From NCBI GenBank assembly GCA_902786565.1, contig CADACW010000028.1, forward strand, positions 1 to 40,742: a stretch of DNA of 40,742 bases, written 5' to 3'. Position numbers and translations under genes: made by a program. This DNA is from an uncultured Prevotellaceae bacterium (GTDB lineage Bacteria > Bacteroidota > Bacteroidia > Bacteroidales > Bacteroidaceae). This document shows, in pieces, positions 25,301-34,195 of this stretch. The notes beneath the pieces were generated by a model. It saw nothing but the letters and a program-made list of their open reading frames with translations. It had not been told where the DNA came from and made no database searches. Each line of letters opens with the position of its first letter. Position 1 is the first letter of the stretch.

Positions 25301-28030
25301 TCAGAAGTCAAAACTCAGTTGGCCTGTCATTTCGTCGACTATTTGTTGTTGGCTCTTCCCGGCGTCGGGATCCAGATTCTCTTCCGGGGCTTCGGGTGGC
25401 TCCGGGGCCTCAGGGGTTTCCGGCTCCTCCGGCACTTCAGGGAACCGCACGGGCTCCAGCTCCACGATGCTCTCTATCTGCCAGGTGCTGATGCGCTTGC
25501 CCTTGGCCTTGAAGCCCTTCACGGCGATGAACTGCTCGGCGTCGATGTCTTCGCTGCCGCGCACCTCGTCGGCACCGCCGTAGGTGACGCGGATGAGCGG
25601 ATAGACCTGGTCGCTGAGCAGGATGAGCTTCGACGCCGCGTTGTCGCCCAGGAAGTTCTGCTTGCGCTTGGTGGCCTCCATCAGGAATCGCTTCAGGTAG
25701 GGGTAGCCCTGGTTGTCGGCATCGAAGAGGGCGGCGGTCCACACCTTTCCCGAATCGTACTTCTCGATGCGCAGAATGTCGGTCTCGTAGTGGTTGTTGG
25801 CGTCGAAGTTGGTCAGATAGAAGTCGCCGTTCTTCAGCACCACCAGAATTTGGTCTTCGTCGAAGAATTCGCCCAGCAGGCGTCCGTGCTCGTCGTAGTT
25901 CAGACGGTTCACGTCGGGGTCGAACCACACCTTGCGTCCGCCCAGTGTGCTGTGGCCTTGGCTCTTCAGGGTGATGCGGTGCACGGGCTTCTTGGTGAGC
26001 AGATTGCCTTTCGAGCCACGGCCCTTGATGATGACATCGGCAAACGAGCGCTCCAGGAAGATGCTGGCGCGGGCATTTTGTGCCTGCACGCTGGCGTCGA
26101 GGGTCACCTTGATGACCTCGGCCTCGCCGTTGGGGTTGGCGGTGAAGTAGAGAATCTTCGAGCCGGGCGTGCCCTGGGTCAGGTCGTACTCGCGGTCGCG
26201 GGTGATGCCCGTGATGTTGAAGCGCTTGTAGTACGATGCCCCTTGGCGCCCGTCGCGGTAGACCACATTGTAGATGGTTCGCGTGTCGCTCTTCTTGAAC
26301 ACACCCACATACTGTATGTTCTTGCCCACGAATAGTTTGTCGGCCACGCGCACCACCTTGTATTTGCCATCCTTGAAGAAGATAATGATGTCGTCGATGT
26401 CGGAGCAGTTGCACACAAACTCGTCCTTCTTCAAGCCCATACCGATGAAACCCTCCTGCCGGTTGATGTAGAGTTTCTGGTTGGCCTCAGCCACCTTTGT
26501 GGCCTCGATGGTGTCGAAGTTGCGTATCTCCGTCAGTCGCGGATGGTCTTTGCCATACTTGTCCTTGAGGAACTGGAACCAGCTGGCGGTCACCTCGACC
26601 AAGTTGGCCAAGTCGCGGTCTATCTGGTCTATCTCAGCCTTGATGCGGGCCATCAGCTCGTCGGCCTTGTCCTTGTTGAACTTCAGGATGCGCTGCATCT
26701 TGATTTCCAGCAGCCGCAGAATGTCGTCCTTCGTCACCTCGCGCACCAGCTGCGGGTAGTAGGGCGTCAGGCGGAAGTCGATGTGCTCGCAGACGCGGTC
26801 CACGTTGGGAGCCTCTTCAAACTTCTTGTCCTTGTAGATGCGCTCCTCGATGAATATTTTCTCCAACGACTGGAAGTGAAGCTGCTCCAGCAGTTCGTTC
26901 TTGCGTATCTCCAGTTCCTGCCGTATGAGGTCTTTGGTGCGCTCCACATTGTCGCGCAGCAGGTCGCTGACGGTGAGGAACTGCGGCTTCTGATCCTTGA
27001 TGACGCAGCAGTTGGGCGAGATGCTGATTTCGCAGTCGGTGAAGGCATAGAGTGCGTCGATGGTCTTGTCGCTGCTCACGCCCGGCATCAGGTGCACCTG
27101 AATCTCTACCGTGGCCGATGTCAGGTCGTCCACGTGTCGGGCTTTAATCTTGCCTTTCTCGATGGCTTTCTTGATGCTGTCGATAAGTGTGTCGACGGTC
27201 TTCGAGAAGGGCAGGTCGCGGATGATGAGTGTCTTCTGGTCTTGTTTCTCAATCTTTGCGCGCACCTTCAGCACGCCGCCGCGCTGGCCGTCGTTGTATT
27301 TCGACACGTCGATGCTGCCGCCCGTTTGGAAGTCGGGGTAGAGGTGGAACTCCTCGCCGTGCAGGTAGCTGATGGCGGCGTCGCATATTTCGCAGAAGTT
27401 GTGTGGCAGGATTTTCGACGACAGGCCCACGGCGATGCCCTCGGCGCCCTGTGCCAGCAGCAGGGGGTACTTGATGGGCAGGGTGATGGGCTCCTTGTTG
27501 CGCCCGTCGTAGGAGAGCTGCCATTCGGTGGTCTTTGGGTTGAAGACGGTGTCGAGTGCAAACTTCGAAAGGCGTGCCTCGATGTATCGAGGTGCGGCGG
27601 CCTTGTCGCCCGTCAGGATGTTGCCCCAGTTGCCCTGCGTGTCGATGAGCAGGTCTTTTTGTCCCAGCTGCACCAGGGCGTCGCCTATGCTGGCATCGCC
27701 ATGGGGGTGGAACTGCATAGTGTGTCCCACGATGTTGGCCACCTTGTTGTAGCGTCCGTCGTCCATACGCTTCATCGAGTGCAGGATGCGGCGCTGCACG
27801 GGCTTCAGACCGTCCTCAATGTGGGGTACGGCACGCTCCAGAATGACGTAGGATGCGTAGTCGAGAAACCAGTTCTGGTACATGCCGCTCAGATGGTGGA
27901 CCACCGAGGCGTCGAAGCGGTTCACGGGCTTGTAGTCTGAGTGGGCCTCCGTGGTTTCCTGAGTTTCAGTTGCCTCTGGGGTCTCTGAGGTTTCGGGGGT
28001 GAGTATGTCGTCTCTTGTTTCGTTGTCCAT
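25301..28030 (-). CDS. parC: DNA topoisomerase IV/gyrase subunit A
   Basis: 909 residues. The breakage-reunion domain is clear: FLDYASYVILERAVPHIEDG, QFHPHGDASIGDAL and the catalytic tyrosine Y149 in AAPRYIEARLS, which bonds to the cut DNA. A tower and coiled-coil region (about 390-520) and a C-terminal beta-propeller-like DNA-wrapping part follow. The chain lacks a clean GyrA box, which favours ParC over GyrA, and this matches the long Bacteroidota 'subunit A' type. Both ends carry acidic Pro/Glu/Thr-rich tails (TPETSETPEATETQETTE and PEEPETPEAPEPPEAPEE). No ParE partner lies in the window. A 22-bp repeat array separates it from kdsB upstream. Confidence 0.93.
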   Translation of the reverse strand: MDNETRDDILTPETSETPEATETQETTEAHSDYKPVNRFDASVVHHLSGMYQNWFLDYASYVILERAVPHIEDGLKPVQRRILHSMKRMDDGRYNKVANIVGHTMQFHPHGDASIGDALVQLGQKDLLIDTQGNWGNILTGDKAAAPRYIEARLSKFALDTVFNPKTTEWQLSYDGRNKEPITLPIKYPLLLAQGAEGIAVGLSSKILPHNFCEICDAAISYLHGEEFHLYPDFQTGGSIDVSKYNDGQRGGVLKVRAKIEKQDQKTLIIRDLPFSKTVDTLIDSIKKAIEKGKIKARHVDDLTSATVEIQVHLMPGVSSDKTIDALYAFTDCEISISPNCCVIKDQKPQFLTVSDLLRDNVERTKDLIRQELEIRKNELLEQLHFQSLEKIFIEERIYKDKKFEEAPNVDRVCEHIDFRLTPYYPQLVREVTKDDILRLLEIKMQRILKFNKDKADELMARIKAEIDQIDRDLANLVEVTASWFQFLKDKYGKDHPRLTEIRNFDTIEATKVAEANQKLYINRQEGFIGMGLKKDEFVCNCSDIDDIIIFFKDGKYKVVRVADKLFVGKNIQYVGVFKKSDTRTIYNVVYRDGRQGASYYKRFNITGITRDREYDLTQGTPGSKILYFTANPNGEAEVIKVTLDASVQAQNARASIFLERSFADVIIKGRGSKGNLLTKKPVHRITLKSQGHSTLGGRKVWFDPDVNRLNYDEHGRLLGEFFDEDQILVVLKNGDFYLTNFDANNHYETDILRIEKYDSGKVWTAALFDADNQGYPYLKRFLMEATKRKQNFLGDNAASKLILLSDQVYPLIRVTYGGADEVRGSEDIDAEQFIAVKGFKAKGKRISTWQIESIVELEPVRFPEVPEEPETPEAPEPPEAPEENLDPDAGKSQQQIVDEMTGQLSFDF

Positions 28031-28063
28031 TCAGTTTGTCGTAATTGATAGTTTGGGTTATAA

Positions 28064-28119
28064 GGTATATAACTGGTAGTTAAAAGGTATATAACTGGTA
28101 GTTATAAGGTATATAACTG
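28064..28119. repeat. Array of three 22-bp dyad units
   Basis: GGTATATAACTG starts at 28064, 28086 and 28108, exactly 22 bp apart; the third unit is cut short. Each unit contains the dyad TAACT-ggt-AGTTA, and GTTATA-agg-TATATAAC forms across junctions. It starts 19 bases from the kdsB stop and lies upstream of parC. The array is the main content of this 107-bp gap. Confidence 0.88.
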
Positions 28120-28137
28120 TTGGCTGGCAGTATGAAA

Positions 28138-28884
28138 TCAGGGTTGGATGCCGTTGGCTTTCAGGAATTCCTCGGCACGTCGCAGGTCGTCGGGGGTGTC
28201 TATGCCCACGGTCTCCACGTCGGTGATGCCCACGCGGATGCGGTAGCCGTTCTCCAGCCACCGCAGCTGCTCCAGGCTCTCGGCCAGCTCCAGGGGGCTT
28301 TGCGGCAGACGGGTCACCTGTGCCAGCACTTCCCGCTTGTAGGCATAGAGGCCGATGTGCTTCAGCAGTTGCGGCATGCCGGGCAGGCCGGGGTCGTTTC
28401 TGAAGTAGGGGATGACGGAGCGGCTGAAGTAGAGGGCATAGCCCCGCAGGTCGGTCACTATCTTCGGCGAGTTGGGGTTCTTGGCCTCCTCGGCGGTGGC
28501 GAAGGGCTTGCCCAGCGTGGCTATCTGGGTCTGAGGGTCGTTGAAGAGCGCCATCAGCGTTGACAACTGCGAAGGGGCTATGAACGGCTCGTCGCCCTGC
28601 ACGTTGATGATGACGTCGGCGTCGGTGCCAATCTTTTCGGCCGCCTCTTCCAGCCGGTCGGTGCCGCTGCGGTGGTCGGTGCGGGTCATCACGGCATGAC
28701 CGCCGAATGACTCTACGGTATGGCGGATGCGCTCGTCGTCGGTGGCCACCCAGGCCTCGCCCAGCGAGCGGGCCACCTGCCGGTAAACGTGCTCAATGAC
28801 TGGCTGGCCGCCCAGCATGGCCAGCGGCTTGCCCGGAAAACGTGTCGACGCATAGCGCGCCGGTATGATGCCAATGAATTTCAT
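28138..28884 (-). CDS. kdsB: CMP-Kdo synthetase
   Basis: 248 residues from ATG 28884. It activates Kdo (3-deoxy-manno-octulosonate) with CTP to give CMP-Kdo, the donor for the LPS inner core. The sequence shows the KdsB nucleotide-binding start (IIPARYASTRFPGKPLA), RTDHRSGTDRL, the Mg-binding NVQGDEPFI, and the later KHIGLYAYKREVL and GIDTPDDLRRAE. The length is normal for the family. Its promoter lies at 28909-28940 and excludes a start five codons upstream (28899). With LptD it supports an LPS outer membrane. Confidence 0.96.
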   Translation of the reverse strand: MKFIGIIPARYASTRFPGKPLAMLGGQPVIEHVYRQVARSLGEAWVATDDERIRHTVESFGGHAVMTRTDHRSGTDRLEEAAEKIGTDADVIINVQGDEPFIAPSQLSTLMALFNDPQTQIATLGKPFATAEEAKNPNSPKIVTDLRGYALYFSRSVIPYFRNDPGLPGMPQLLKHIGLYAYKREVLAQVTRLPQSPLELAESLEQLRWLENGYRIRVGITDVETVGIDTPDDLRRAEEFLKANGIQP

Positions 28885-28908
28885 AGTATAACTGTACAAT
28901 TATTGCGG

Positions 28909-28940
28909 CAAAGATACAAAAAAAGACTGAAATGGCGAAA
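28909..28940 (-). promoter_or_regulatory. Promoter of kdsB
   Basis: Minus strand TTTC (28937-28940), 20-bp spacer, TATCTTTG (28909-28916). The leader would be about 20 nt. Confidence 0.68.
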
Positions 28941-28984
28941 TGATTTTGAAACATTAACTCAATCTTTTCTGCCATTGCCCCCTG

Positions 28985-29000
28985 TGGCATATTTTTTGCT
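28985..29000 (+). promoter_or_regulatory. Sigma-54 (-24/-12) promoter of the DnaJ-like gene
   Basis: TGGCATATTTTTTGCT fits the sigma-54 consensus TGGCAyrN4TTGCw at every fixed position, with the -24 GG (28986-28987) and the -12 GC (28998-28999) at the required spacing. The start site would be about 29011, a 37-nt leader. No TAnnTTTG box is present, unlike its neighbours. rpoN is encoded in the same window (17286-18812). Confidence 0.7.
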
Positions 29001-29033
29001 ATGATGTCAGTAGAATAATAAAACTAAAAGTAA

Positions 29034-29039
29034 AGGAGG
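29034..29039 (+). promoter_or_regulatory. Strong Shine-Dalgarno site (AGGAGG)
   Basis: A perfect AGGAGG, 8 bases before ATG 29048. Other genes here have no such site, as is usual in Bacteroidota, so this gene appears built for strong, SD-driven translation. Confidence 0.75.
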
Positions 29040-29047
29040 AAACGACT

Positions 29048-29716
29048 ATGGCATTTATCGACTATTACAAGATTCTGGGCGTAGACAAGTCCATCCCACA
29101 GAAGGATGTGAAGAAGGCCTACATCAAGCGGGCCAAGCAGTTCCATCCCGACCTGCACCCCGACGACCCTAAGGCGAAGGCCAAATTCCAGGCGCTGAAC
29201 GAGGCTTACGACGTGATTGGCGACCCCGAGAAGCGCAAGAAGTACGACCAGTATGGCGAGCAGTGGAAGGAGGCCGGCAGCTTCGGCGGTGGCGACGGTC
29301 CGGGCTTCGGCGGTTTCTCGTCGGGCCGCGGCGGCTCGCCCTTCGAGGGCTTCGACTTCTCGGGCTTTACAGGCTCGGGCGGCTTCAGCTCGTTCTTCGA
29401 GAAGCTTTTTGGCGCCCGTGGCGGTGCCGGATTCGGCGGTGCCGGCACGTCGGCCGGACAGACCCGTGCCGACACGCAGGCCAGCGTGAACATCGATATG
29501 TACACCGCCCTGCTTGGCGGCGACATCATTGTGGGCGTGGCCGACGGCACCAAGCTGCGCCTAAAGGTGAAGCCCGGCACGCAGCCGGGCTCCAAGGTGC
29601 GCCTGCGCGGCAAAGGCAATGCCGGCACAGACCTCATTATCACTTACAACGTGACGCTCCCAACATCGCTCACCCCGCACCAGCAGGAGCTGCTGCGGCA
29701 GATGAGGATGGGGTAG
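29048..29716 (+). CDS. Short DnaJ/CbpA-like co-chaperone
   Basis: 222 residues. Residues 1-70 are a J domain with the HPD motif (H33-P34-D35) that stimulates the DnaK ATPase, and KYDQYGEQW at its end. About 75-140 is a long G/F-rich linker ([15 protein letters not shown]). The remainder matches part of the first C-terminal peptide-binding domain ([33 protein letters not shown]). No zinc-finger domain is present. It is about 80-90 residues shorter than typical CbpA, so the second C-terminal domain and dimer helix appear missing or reduced, although the ending is in frame with no sign of a frameshift. The sigma-54 promoter and strong SD suggest stress-induced expression. Its stop lies 9 bases from the convergent GH128-like gene. 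Confidence 0.87.
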   Translation: MAFIDYYKILGVDKSIPQKDVKKAYIKRAKQFHPDLHPDDPKAKAKFQALNEAYDVIGDPEKRKKYDQYGEQWKEAGSFGGGDGPGFGGFSSGRGGSPFEGFDFSGFTGSGGFSSFFEKLFGARGGAGFGGAGTSAGQTRADTQASVNIDMYTALLGGDIIVGVADGTKLRLKVKPGTQPGSKVRLRGKGNAGTDLIITYNVTLPTSLTPHQQELLRQMRMG

Positions 29717-29725
29717 GGGCAGCGC

Positions 29726-32700
29726 TCACTTGGCCATGATAGAGATAATCGTGGCAATGTCGGCCACGTCAGCGTGGCCGTCTTTGTTGACGTCGGCCTG
29801 CTCCAGGCTGACGGTGGCTGTCGTGCCTGCCATAAAGCTGATGACACTGGCAATGTCGGCCACATCGACCACGCCGTCAATGTTCACGTCGCCCTCATTG
29901 CCGCCGTCCAGCACTACCACCTGAGCACGCGAGTTGTTGTACTCAATCTCCTCGTCGGTGATGCCGCTGATGGGCACCGTCAGTCCCTGCCAGCCCTTAT
30001 AGACGGTGACGGCAGAGGCGTCGCTGTCGTTGAAGGGAAGGATGGTGCCGTTGTAGTTGCCTATGTACGGCCTCTGCGAGAAGGCCTGTGTGCATTTCTT
30101 CCACTCGCCTTCTTCCAGATAATAGTAGTTGGCGGGCACGTGGACGATGGTCTTGTACCAGCCCTGGATGTTGCCTGGTGCAATGGAGGCATTGGGCACG
30201 TTCTTGCCCTGCTCGTAGAAGGTGGCCACGGGACCCTCCGACTTGTAGATGACGGGCACGCCGCCCATCACATTTTCAATAGGCTCCACACAGAGTTGGG
30301 TATAGTCGCTGGTGATGCCCACAACCTGGTAGAGGGTGACACCCTGTCCGGGCGTGGCATTGTAGGGCAGGCAGGTCACGTTCCACTGTCCGGGCACCAC
30401 GGTGGCGCGGTAGAGTGGTGTGTGCTTCAGCACAAAGTCGGTGGCGCACCACCAGCCCTCGCGCTTGTCGCCCGAGCCCTTGGTGTTGCCCACTTCGTGC
30501 CAGGCATTGTCGGTGGCGCCTGCCTTTGAGCCCACAAAGCCGATGGTGACGCTACCGTCCTCGTCGACATAGACGGGCGTGGACGTGAGCGTCTGCCAGC
30601 GGTCGACGCTGGCCACAGTAGGCAGGTCGAAGTAGTCGGCACTCAGGGCGGGTGTGGTGGCCGTCTGGTCGCCGGCGGTGATGTAGCCGTGCTGGTCGCT
30701 CAGACAGTAGTGCTCGGTCGATGCCTTGCACTCCAGGGTGTAGAGTCCGTGGGCCAGCTTCTTCACCTCCTGCTTCACCTCCATGGTCTTGGCCGTGCCT
30801 TCCGATGCGCTGAGGCCGCTCCACCAGGCGTTCCAGAAGGTCACGCCGTCTTTCGAGTTGGTGCGCTGGTCGCCGCCGGTGTAGGTGCCGCACTTGGTGG
30901 TCCACCCCGTGGCCGAAGCGAACTTGGGCTGTGTGGGTTGCTTGGTGGCATTGGTGAGGGGCAGGTATTCGTCGATGGCTTCCTGAATGGCGGCATACTG
31001 GCTGATGACGAATGACGGGCCGGGACCTCCCGACTTGGAAATGACATCTCTGAGGGCGTCGCCGCCTTCCAGGTTGAGGGCTAACAAGGCGATGGCCCTT
31101 TCGTAGAGTGCTTGCAGCTTGGGCATGGTGTTATAGGCTTGGATGGCCTGCGTCACAGCGCGCTCAATGGCAAAGAGGGCAGCCTGGTCGGTGCCGCTGA
31201 TGCCGTCCAGTTCGGCCTTGAGAAAGTGGTTGAAGAGGGGGTAGCGCGTGTTGAACGCCATAAAGGCTTCGGCCTTCAGCCGCGCTTTCTCCACGCCGTC
31301 GGCGATGGCGTCGGCCTCGTTGTCGAAGAGCTGTGCCAGCAGCAGATTGTCCACTTGGGTCTTTGAGCCGAGCATGCGGAACGAGACCAACACTTGCGAG
31401 TAGTCGCCGCTGTTGAATGTCTCGTACTGCGTCAGCCAGTTGTTGGTGGTGTTCTGCAGGTACTTGATGATTTTCTTGCTTGTGGTGCCGTCGTCGGTGA
31501 AGCACAGCTGGGCGTAGATGCTGGAGGTGTTGCAGACCGAGCCGGAGTAGTAGTAGTCGGTGTTGGGCTTGACGTTGAACGCTGTTCTGACGGCCGATGC
31601 CGTGGTGGCCACGCCGTTTCCATAGGCCTGCAGGTAGGGTCCGTTGGCATAGCCTCCCACGGGCACCACCTGGAACCAGGGCTGTGCGAGCGGCTGTCCG
31701 GTTCCGCTGGTCCAGCCGTAGCTGCCCATGTCGAAGTTGCCGTTGATGAAGATGTTGCCGCCAATGTACTTTGTCACGCCGTCAAGTTCCACGCCGTCGC
31801 CTGCGCTCAGGTCGGAACTGGCAGCGGTGACGATGTTGGAGTAGCGGTCCTTGCGGTTGGCGTCGACAATGTGTATGCGGTACTGGCATCCGTTGGAGGC
31901 TTGGCCGTCTTCAAGGGTATATTTGGAGGGCACCTCTTTCAGCGACACGGTGGCGCAGGTCTCCCATTCGGCCGATGCCGACTTGCGGCGCTCCACGACG
32001 GAGCTGATGTTCATCTCGCCGTTGGCGTCGTACCAAGTGAGCTTGGCCGAGTGGGCGTTCTTGTCGAAGTCCACCACCAGGTCGGTCGGGTTCTTCTGCT
32101 CAGGCACCTTGGGGGCATAGTCGAACTTGCCTGTATAAGCCAGTCCGCCGTCGAGTGCGGCATACATCTCTCCAGCGGGGGTGAGCTTGCCGTTCTTGTA
32201 CAGGCGCGACGGGTCACGCTCGCCGTTCCAGTAGAAGTAGCGCTCCACGTAGTCGGCGTTGTTCAGTCCTGTGCAGATGCGCTCCAGGGCGTCGCGCACC
32301 TGTGTCTCGCTGACGCCGCTGGCGAAGGCGCCGTTGTTGTTCCATGAGGCGCCCCAGCACCACTCCGAAATCCATACTGGGCGCTTGTACTTGTCGGCCC
32401 AGTTCTTGATGTTGCCGAAGTTGCTCTCCGGCCAGTAGCAGTGCAGGTCGATGATGTCGCAGCGCCAGCCGCGGGCATCGATGCTGTCCATGAAATCGGC
32501 CAGGAAGCCGGTGGCGTTCCAGTAGTCGCTGCCGTCCCACGAGGCGGGCGAGCAGAGGCGCATGCCTGTGCGCATCATATTCTCCCAGTTGCCCAGTATG
32601 GTCTCCAGGTCTTGTGGATGGTCGTCGGCCGAGTTTCGTGGCTCGTTGTTGTTCTTGGTGTGGGGCGACCATGTGGCCTGTCCGATGGCCGACGACGAGG

Positions 32701-33499
32701 GGTAGTCCTCGTAGATGTGATTGGGCACGCACTCATAGTCGGGAGCCAAGTTGCTGCCTTGGCTCCAGGTGTAGCTGCTCTGCACGTTGAGGGCGGCCAG
32801 GGTGGTGGTGTTCAGGTCGTTGGCCAGCTGTTTCTTGCCGGCATCGTACCATTTGAACACACGATAGGACGAGATGCTGTTGTCCAGCACGCCGGGCAAG
32901 GTGGCCATCTCTATGTCCTGGTCGGCGGCTATGAAGCATCGGCTGTAGCCCCGTCCGCCGGCACGGTTGGCAAAGGTCACCATGTAGCCGCGCTTCAGTT
33001 TGAACGAGCGTATGCGGTTGTTCAGCTTCTTGGCGGTGAGCGTGTTCATGTAGCCGCCGGAGTGCTCCAGCCCGAAGTCGTTGACGGCCTCGCCCTGAAA
33101 GTTCTGCTCTGAATAGACGGTCAGCGGCTTCACGTCGTTGCCGTAGGGCAGGATGATGCAGCCCCGGTTGTAGAGTTTCACCTGGCAGTTGGTGTTGTTC
33201 ACGGCCTTCTCGCCGTTCACCCTGACGTGCTGGGCCAGCTGGCGTATGGCTGCCGAGGGCTTCATGTTGGCCAATATGAGCACGGCATGGTCGGTGTTGA
33301 CGATGTCGACCACGCCATTGCTGGCGAAGGGCGTGGTGGAACTGACGATGTAGTCCACGTCGTCGGTCAGTGTGATGGTGCCGGTCACTTGTGCCACGGT
33401 GGCCTTTCCGTTGACGGCAAAGGCGGGAGAGGCACTCAGCAGTGCCAGTGCCAGCGAGAGCGCGGTGGTGCGCATCTTCCGTAGGATTGGTTGTTTCAT
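29726..33499 (-). CDS. Secreted GH128-like multidomain glycanase with C-terminal dockerin-like module
   Basis: 1257 residues. Signal peptide about 1-29 (ending SPAFAVN). About 30-200 is a beta-rich N-terminal part of unknown type. About 210-450 resembles the Asl1-like/GH128 fold: NNNEPRN (E286, likely acid/base), DIIDLHCYW (348-356) and WISEW (376-380, E379 the likely nucleophile); GH128 enzymes cut beta-1,3-glucans. An FN3-like section (about 470-560), a carbohydrate-binding-module-like section (NGNFDMGSYGWTSG) and further uncharacterised parts follow. The last ~60 residues have two dockerin-like halves (GDVNIDGVVDVADIASVIS, ADVNKDGHADVADIATIIS). The start could also be the Met at residue 9. 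No clear promoter lies in the 40-bp gap before it, so read-through from the HAD gene is possible. Confidence 0.8.
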   Translation of the reverse strand: MKQPILRKMRTTALSLALALLSASPAFAVNGKATVAQVTGTITLTDDVDYIVSSTTPFASNGVVDIVNTDHAVLILANMKPSAAIRQLAQHVRVNGEKAVNNTNCQVKLYNRGCIILPYGNDVKPLTVYSEQNFQGEAVNDFGLEHSGGYMNTLTAKKLNNRIRSFKLKRGYMVTFANRAGGRGYSRCFIAADQDIEMATLPGVLDNSISSYRVFKWYDAGKKQLANDLNTTTLAALNVQSSYTWSQGSNLAPDYECVPNHIYEDYPSSSAIGQATWSPHTKNNNEPRNSADDHPQDLETILGNWENMMRTGMRLCSPASWDGSDYWNATGFLADFMDSIDARGWRCDIIDLHCYWPESNFGNIKNWADKYKRPVWISEWCWGASWNNNGAFASGVSETQVRDALERICTGLNNADYVERYFYWNGERDPSRLYKNGKLTPAGEMYAALDGGLAYTGKFDYAPKVPEQKNPTDLVVDFDKNAHSAKLTWYDANGEMNISSVVERRKSASAEWETCATVSLKEVPSKYTLEDGQASNGCQYRIHIVDANRKDRYSNIVTAASSDLSAGDGVELDGVTKYIGGNIFINGNFDMGSYGWTSGTGQPLAQPWFQVVPVGGYANGPYLQAYGNGVATTASAVRTAFNVKPNTDYYYSGSVCNTSSIYAQLCFTDDGTTSKKIIKYLQNTTNNWLTQYETFNSGDYSQVLVSFRMLGSKTQVDNLLLAQLFDNEADAIADGVEKARLKAEAFMAFNTRYPLFNHFLKAELDGISGTDQAALFAIERAVTQAIQAYNTMPKLQALYERAIALLALNLEGGDALRDVISKSGGPGPSFVISQYAAIQEAIDEYLPLTNATKQPTQPKFASATGWTTKCGTYTGGDQRTNSKDGVTFWNAWWSGLSASEGTAKTMEVKQEVKKLAHGLYTLECKASTEHYCLSDQHGYITAGDQTATTPALSADYFDLPTVASVDRWQTLTSTPVYVDEDGSVTIGFVGSKAGATDNAWHEVGNTKGSGDKREGWWCATDFVLKHTPLYRATVVPGQWNVTCLPYNATPGQGVTLYQVVGITSDYTQLCVEPIENVMGGVPVIYKSEGPVATFYEQGKNVPNASIAPGNIQGWYKTIVHVPANYYYLEEGEWKKCTQAFSQRPYIGNYNGTILPFNDSDASAVTVYKGWQGLTVPISGITDEEIEYNNSRAQVVVLDGGNEGDVNIDGVVDVADIASVISFMAGTTATVSLEQADVNKDGHADVADIATIISIMAK

Positions 33500-33539
33500 T
33501 GTATGATTGGTTTTTAGTTAGTTATGTTTCTTTTTGTGG

Positions 33540-34190
33540 TTAAGCCATCGCCTCTTTGAGCTTGGCGAAGGTGAAGCCGCGGTAGTCGGCAATTTGCAGA
33601 TGGGAGAGCGGCGCCACGGCCTCCATCGGGTTGGTGGTGAGCAGGCCCACCACGAACATTTCAGCGGCCTGGCCCGAGCGCAGGCCGTTGATGCTGTCCT
33701 CGAAGACCACACATTCACCCGGCGTGGCGCCAAAGCGGGCGGCGGCGCGCAGGTAGCAGTCGGGCGATGGCTTGCTCTCGGCGAAGTCTTCGCTCGTGAG
33801 AATATCGTCGAACAGGGTGCGCAGTTCCGGCCTGGCGTGGCAGACGCTGTTCATCTTCGCTATGTTGGAACTGGTCACCACGGCGGTCTTGATGCCGTGG
33901 CTGCGCAGGTCGGCAAGAAAATCGGTGAAGCCGTCAATATAGTCATAGGTCATCTGGGCCTCAAACTCGTTGAGGCGTTGCGTCACCGCTTCGCGCTCTG
34001 ACTCCAAGGGCCCGGCCCACCAGCGGCTGTAGATCTGGTCGAGCGTCTGCCCTTTGATTTCGTGTTCCAGTCCGGGATGCTCCGGGTGGTAGCGGCGGCA
34101 CTGGCTGCCCCAGAACACGGTGTACTGCGGCTCGGTGTCGAAGACCACGCCATCGAGGTCGAAGAGGGCTGCTTTCAGTTGTTTCTCCAT
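33540..34190 (-). CDS. HAD-superfamily phosphatase (beta-phosphoglucomutase-like)
   Basis: 216 residues from ATG 34190. HAD subfamily IA motifs are in order: DLDGVVFDTE (motif I, nucleophile and acid Asp), VVTSSN (motif II Ser/Thr), K in ESKPSPDCYL (motif III) and VFEDSINGLRSG (motif IV). The cap domain (about 18-85) is helical. Relatives hydrolyse small sugar phosphates or isomerise beta-glucose-1-phosphate; the exact substrate cannot be told. The upstream extension of the frame to 34334 runs over the neighbouring gene and is not used. The DUF4835 gene ends 5 bases before this start, so they form an operon. Confidence 0.88.
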   Translation of the reverse strand: MEKQLKAALFDLDGVVFDTEPQYTVFWGSQCRRYHPEHPGLEHEIKGQTLDQIYSRWWAGPLESEREAVTQRLNEFEAQMTYDYIDGFTDFLADLRSHGIKTAVVTSSNIAKMNSVCHARPELRTLFDDILTSEDFAESKPSPDCYLRAAARFGATPGECVVFEDSINGLRSGQAAEMFVVGLLTTNPMEAVAPLSHLQIADYRGFTFAKLKEAMA

Positions 34191-34195
34191 AGTCT

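Noticed and set aside
26543-27940. 465-codon + strand frame opposite parC
   Set aside because: Antisense shadow; the parC protein on the other strand has full catalytic motifs.
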